Below are positions 41,364-42,401 of a stretch of DNA of 42,401 bases, one piece after another (the first letter of the stretch is position 1; each line of letters begins with the position of its first letter). The stretch comes from Chloroflexales bacterium. GTDB lineage: Bacteria; Chloroflexota; Chloroflexia; Chloroflexales; Chloroflexaceae. The position numbers and the translations under genes are program-made. The notes under the pieces are model-generated. The model saw only the letters and a program-made list of their open reading frames with translations, searched no databases and was not told where the DNA came from. The stretch covers positions 1-42,401 of the forward strand of contig JAKSDJ010000748.1 in assembly GCA_022360155.1 (NCBI GenBank), in the 5' to 3' direction.

Positions 41364-41425
41364 GGGCGGACACGCTGGTCCACCCTTCGTCTCATCTCTG
41401 GGCGGACACGCTGGTCCACCCCTAC
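41364..41425. repeat. Two tandem copies of a hairpin repeat between thiG and the TenI-like gene
   Basis: GGGCGGACACGCTGGTCCAC with its following CC is found at 41364-41385 and 41400-41421. Each folds as GGGCGGAC/GTCCACCC. The second ends in CCCCTAC like the palindrome at 16020-16043. The spacer is 14 bp (TTCGTCTCATCTCT). Confidence 0.75.
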
Positions 41426-41433
41426 CGTCTCGT

Positions 41434-42210
41434 CTATTCGGCGCTATCGATCAAGCCGACGCTCGAGGTAGAGGCCTGGGCATACAGCCGCCGCGGGATA
41501 CGTCCTGCCTCGTAAGCTAGGCGACCGCTCTCGATGGCGAGCCGCATCGCCCGTGCCATCTTCACCGGGTCGCGCGACCGCGCGACCGCGCTGTTGAGCA
41601 GTACGCCGTCGCATCCCAACTCGAGCGCAATCGCCGCATCAGAGGCCGTGCCCACACCGGCATCGACGATTACCGGCACGTGGCAGCGTTCACGAATGAT
41701 TTGCAGGTTGTAGGGGTTACGGATGCCCATCCCCGACCCAATTGGCGCGCCCAGCGGCATCACGGCGGCGCAGCCAATGTCCTCCAATTTTTGGCAGGTA
41801 ATCGGGTCGTCGTTACAGTAGGGCAAAACCACAAAGCCGTCGTTGACAAGTTCCTGGGCGGCGCGGAGCAGATGCTCGACATCGGGGAACAGAGTTTTAT
41901 CATCGCCAATGACTTCGAGTTTGATCCAGTTGGAGCCGAGGGCTTCGCGCGCCAACTGTGCGGTAAGCACCGCATCGCGCACAGTGTAGCAGCCAGCGGT
42001 GTTGGGCAGAATGTGGCAGCGCCCGCCAAGCAGATCGAAAAGGCTCTCACCCCCGCTGTCGCGGCTGGTCCGCCGCATTGCGACAGTAACAACCTCGGCG
42101 CCGCTGGCCTCAATCGCATCGAGCATCACTTGATGATTCGGGTATTGCGCCGTTCCAATGAACAAACGCGACTGAAACGTCTTGTCTGCAATCGTCAAGG
42201 TATTGAGCAT
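41434..42210 (-). CDS. thiG: Thiazole synthase ThiG
   Basis: A 258-residue TIM-barrel enzyme of thiamine biosynthesis. K97 in WIKLEVIGD forms the Schiff base with deoxyxylulose phosphate. [35 protein letters not shown] and [20 protein letters not shown] are characteristic. It joins deoxyxylulose 5-phosphate, dehydroglycine and the ThiS thiocarboxylate to form the thiazole. AAGGAGA precedes ATG 42210. The downstream TenI-like gene fits the next step; thiS is not visible in the remaining 190 bp. It is functionally unrelated to the uronate locus. Confidence 0.95.
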   Translation of the reverse strand: MLNTLTIADKTFQSRLFIGTAQYPNHQVMLDAIEASGAEVVTVAMRRTSRDSGGESLFDLLGGRCHILPNTAGCYTVRDAVLTAQLAREALGSNWIKLEVIGDDKTLFPDVEHLLRAAQELVNDGFVVLPYCNDDPITCQKLEDIGCAAVMPLGAPIGSGMGIRNPYNLQIIRERCHVPVIVDAGVGTASDAAIALELGCDGVLLNSAVARSRDPVKMARAMRLAIESGRLAYEAGRIPRRLYAQASTSSVGLIDSAE

Positions 42211-42290
42211 AGTTTATCTCCTTCCTATAAGGTTGTCTGGAAAACTCTCGGCAAGGCCTTTCAGGTGCAGCGTTTGGGGACTGTTCTTAG

Positions 42291-42401
42291 AGGCTGTCTG
42301 AAAAGGGGTATGGAATGCGGCAGCCATGCTGCCGCGCGCAAGCACGGCTTGCGCATTCCACATGTTGACGTGCTGATGCTCCGCTCCATCCCAGTTTGTG
42401 C
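42291..42401. mobile_element. Second copy of the AGGCTGTCTGAAAAG element, cut by the window edge
   Basis: It starts AGGCTGTCTGAAAAGG and follows 3063-3173 with one visible mismatch. The right inverted end should lie beyond the window, near 42440. It sits upstream of thiG. Confidence 0.7.

Noticed and set aside
42211-42290. Search for thiS upstream of thiG
   Set aside because: No small frame ending in Gly-Gly is present before the element starting at 42291.
1-42401. tRNA, rRNA or known riboswitch (for example a TPP element upstream of thiG)
   Set aside because: No cloverleaf, rRNA segment or TPP core motif (CUGAGA with ACCYGA context) was found by eye; the 190 bp before thiG are mostly repeat sequence.

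Overview
The window reads as one large minus-strand catabolic locus for uronic-acid polysaccharides (pectin- or glycosaminoglycan-like), with two thiamine genes at its right edge. Every confident protein-coding gene lies on the minus strand, so transcription runs from high to low coordinates. High GC, oligopeptide-type ABC transporters used for sugars, LacI regulators, a Tat/lipobox substrate-binding protein and many palindromic and short tandem intergenic repeats suggest a Chloroflexota bacterium (Caldilinea/Anaerolinea or Chloroflexia relatives). That assignment is inference; no rRNA or marker gene is present.

Layout, left to right. 1-525: remnant of a pentapeptide-repeat gene and an inverted-repeat element. 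526-6970: central uronate metabolism (LarA-type Ni hydroxyacid epimerase, SDR mannonate oxidoreductase, tagaturonate epimerase UxaE, KDG kinase, KduD). 7062-15936: sulfatase, DUF2264 protein, IolB/KduI-like isomerase, oligogalacturonate lyase (PL22), enolase-superfamily dehydratase, KdgF cupin and a heparinase II/III-like enzyme. 16122-20943: a LacI repressor with its own promoter, a second enolase-superfamily acid-sugar dehydratase and a DUF4962/heparinase-type lyase. 21004-25837: an OppC-OppB-binding protein cassette. 26527-29608: a secreted rhamnogalacturonan-lyase-like (PL11-like) propeller and a GH88 unsaturated glucuronyl hydrolase. 29781-36945: a complete OppF-D-C-B-A transporter. 37229-40137: a third heparinase-like enzyme behind a second LacI gene. 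40684-42210: a TenI/ThiE-like gene and thiG.

How it fits together (inference from families). Only the PL11-like protein and the two lipoproteins carry export signals. Large oligo-uronides would therefore be released outside, imported by the Opp-type transporters (two binding-protein/permease sets, one ATPase pair) and depolymerised in the cytoplasm by heparinase-fold lyases, oligogalacturonate lyase, GH88, sulfatase and DUF2264 protein. Unsaturated uronate then passes through KdgF, the IolB/KduI-like isomerase and KduD to 2-keto-3-deoxygluconate (KDG), and KdgK makes KDPG. Saturated galacturonate could enter through tagaturonate (UxaE), fructuronate and mannonate (SDR). No UxuA-type mannonate dehydratase, UxaC or KDPG aldolase is seen. 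A LarA-type enzyme that epimerises C2 of mannonate, followed by an enolase-superfamily gluconate/galactonate-type dehydratase, would close that gap and is the most interesting hypothesis here.

The intergenic DNA is also unusual. Many of the gaps hold tandem arrays with an 8-bp period. There are also palindromic elements, and one site where three repeat families are nested inside one another (2915-3270).
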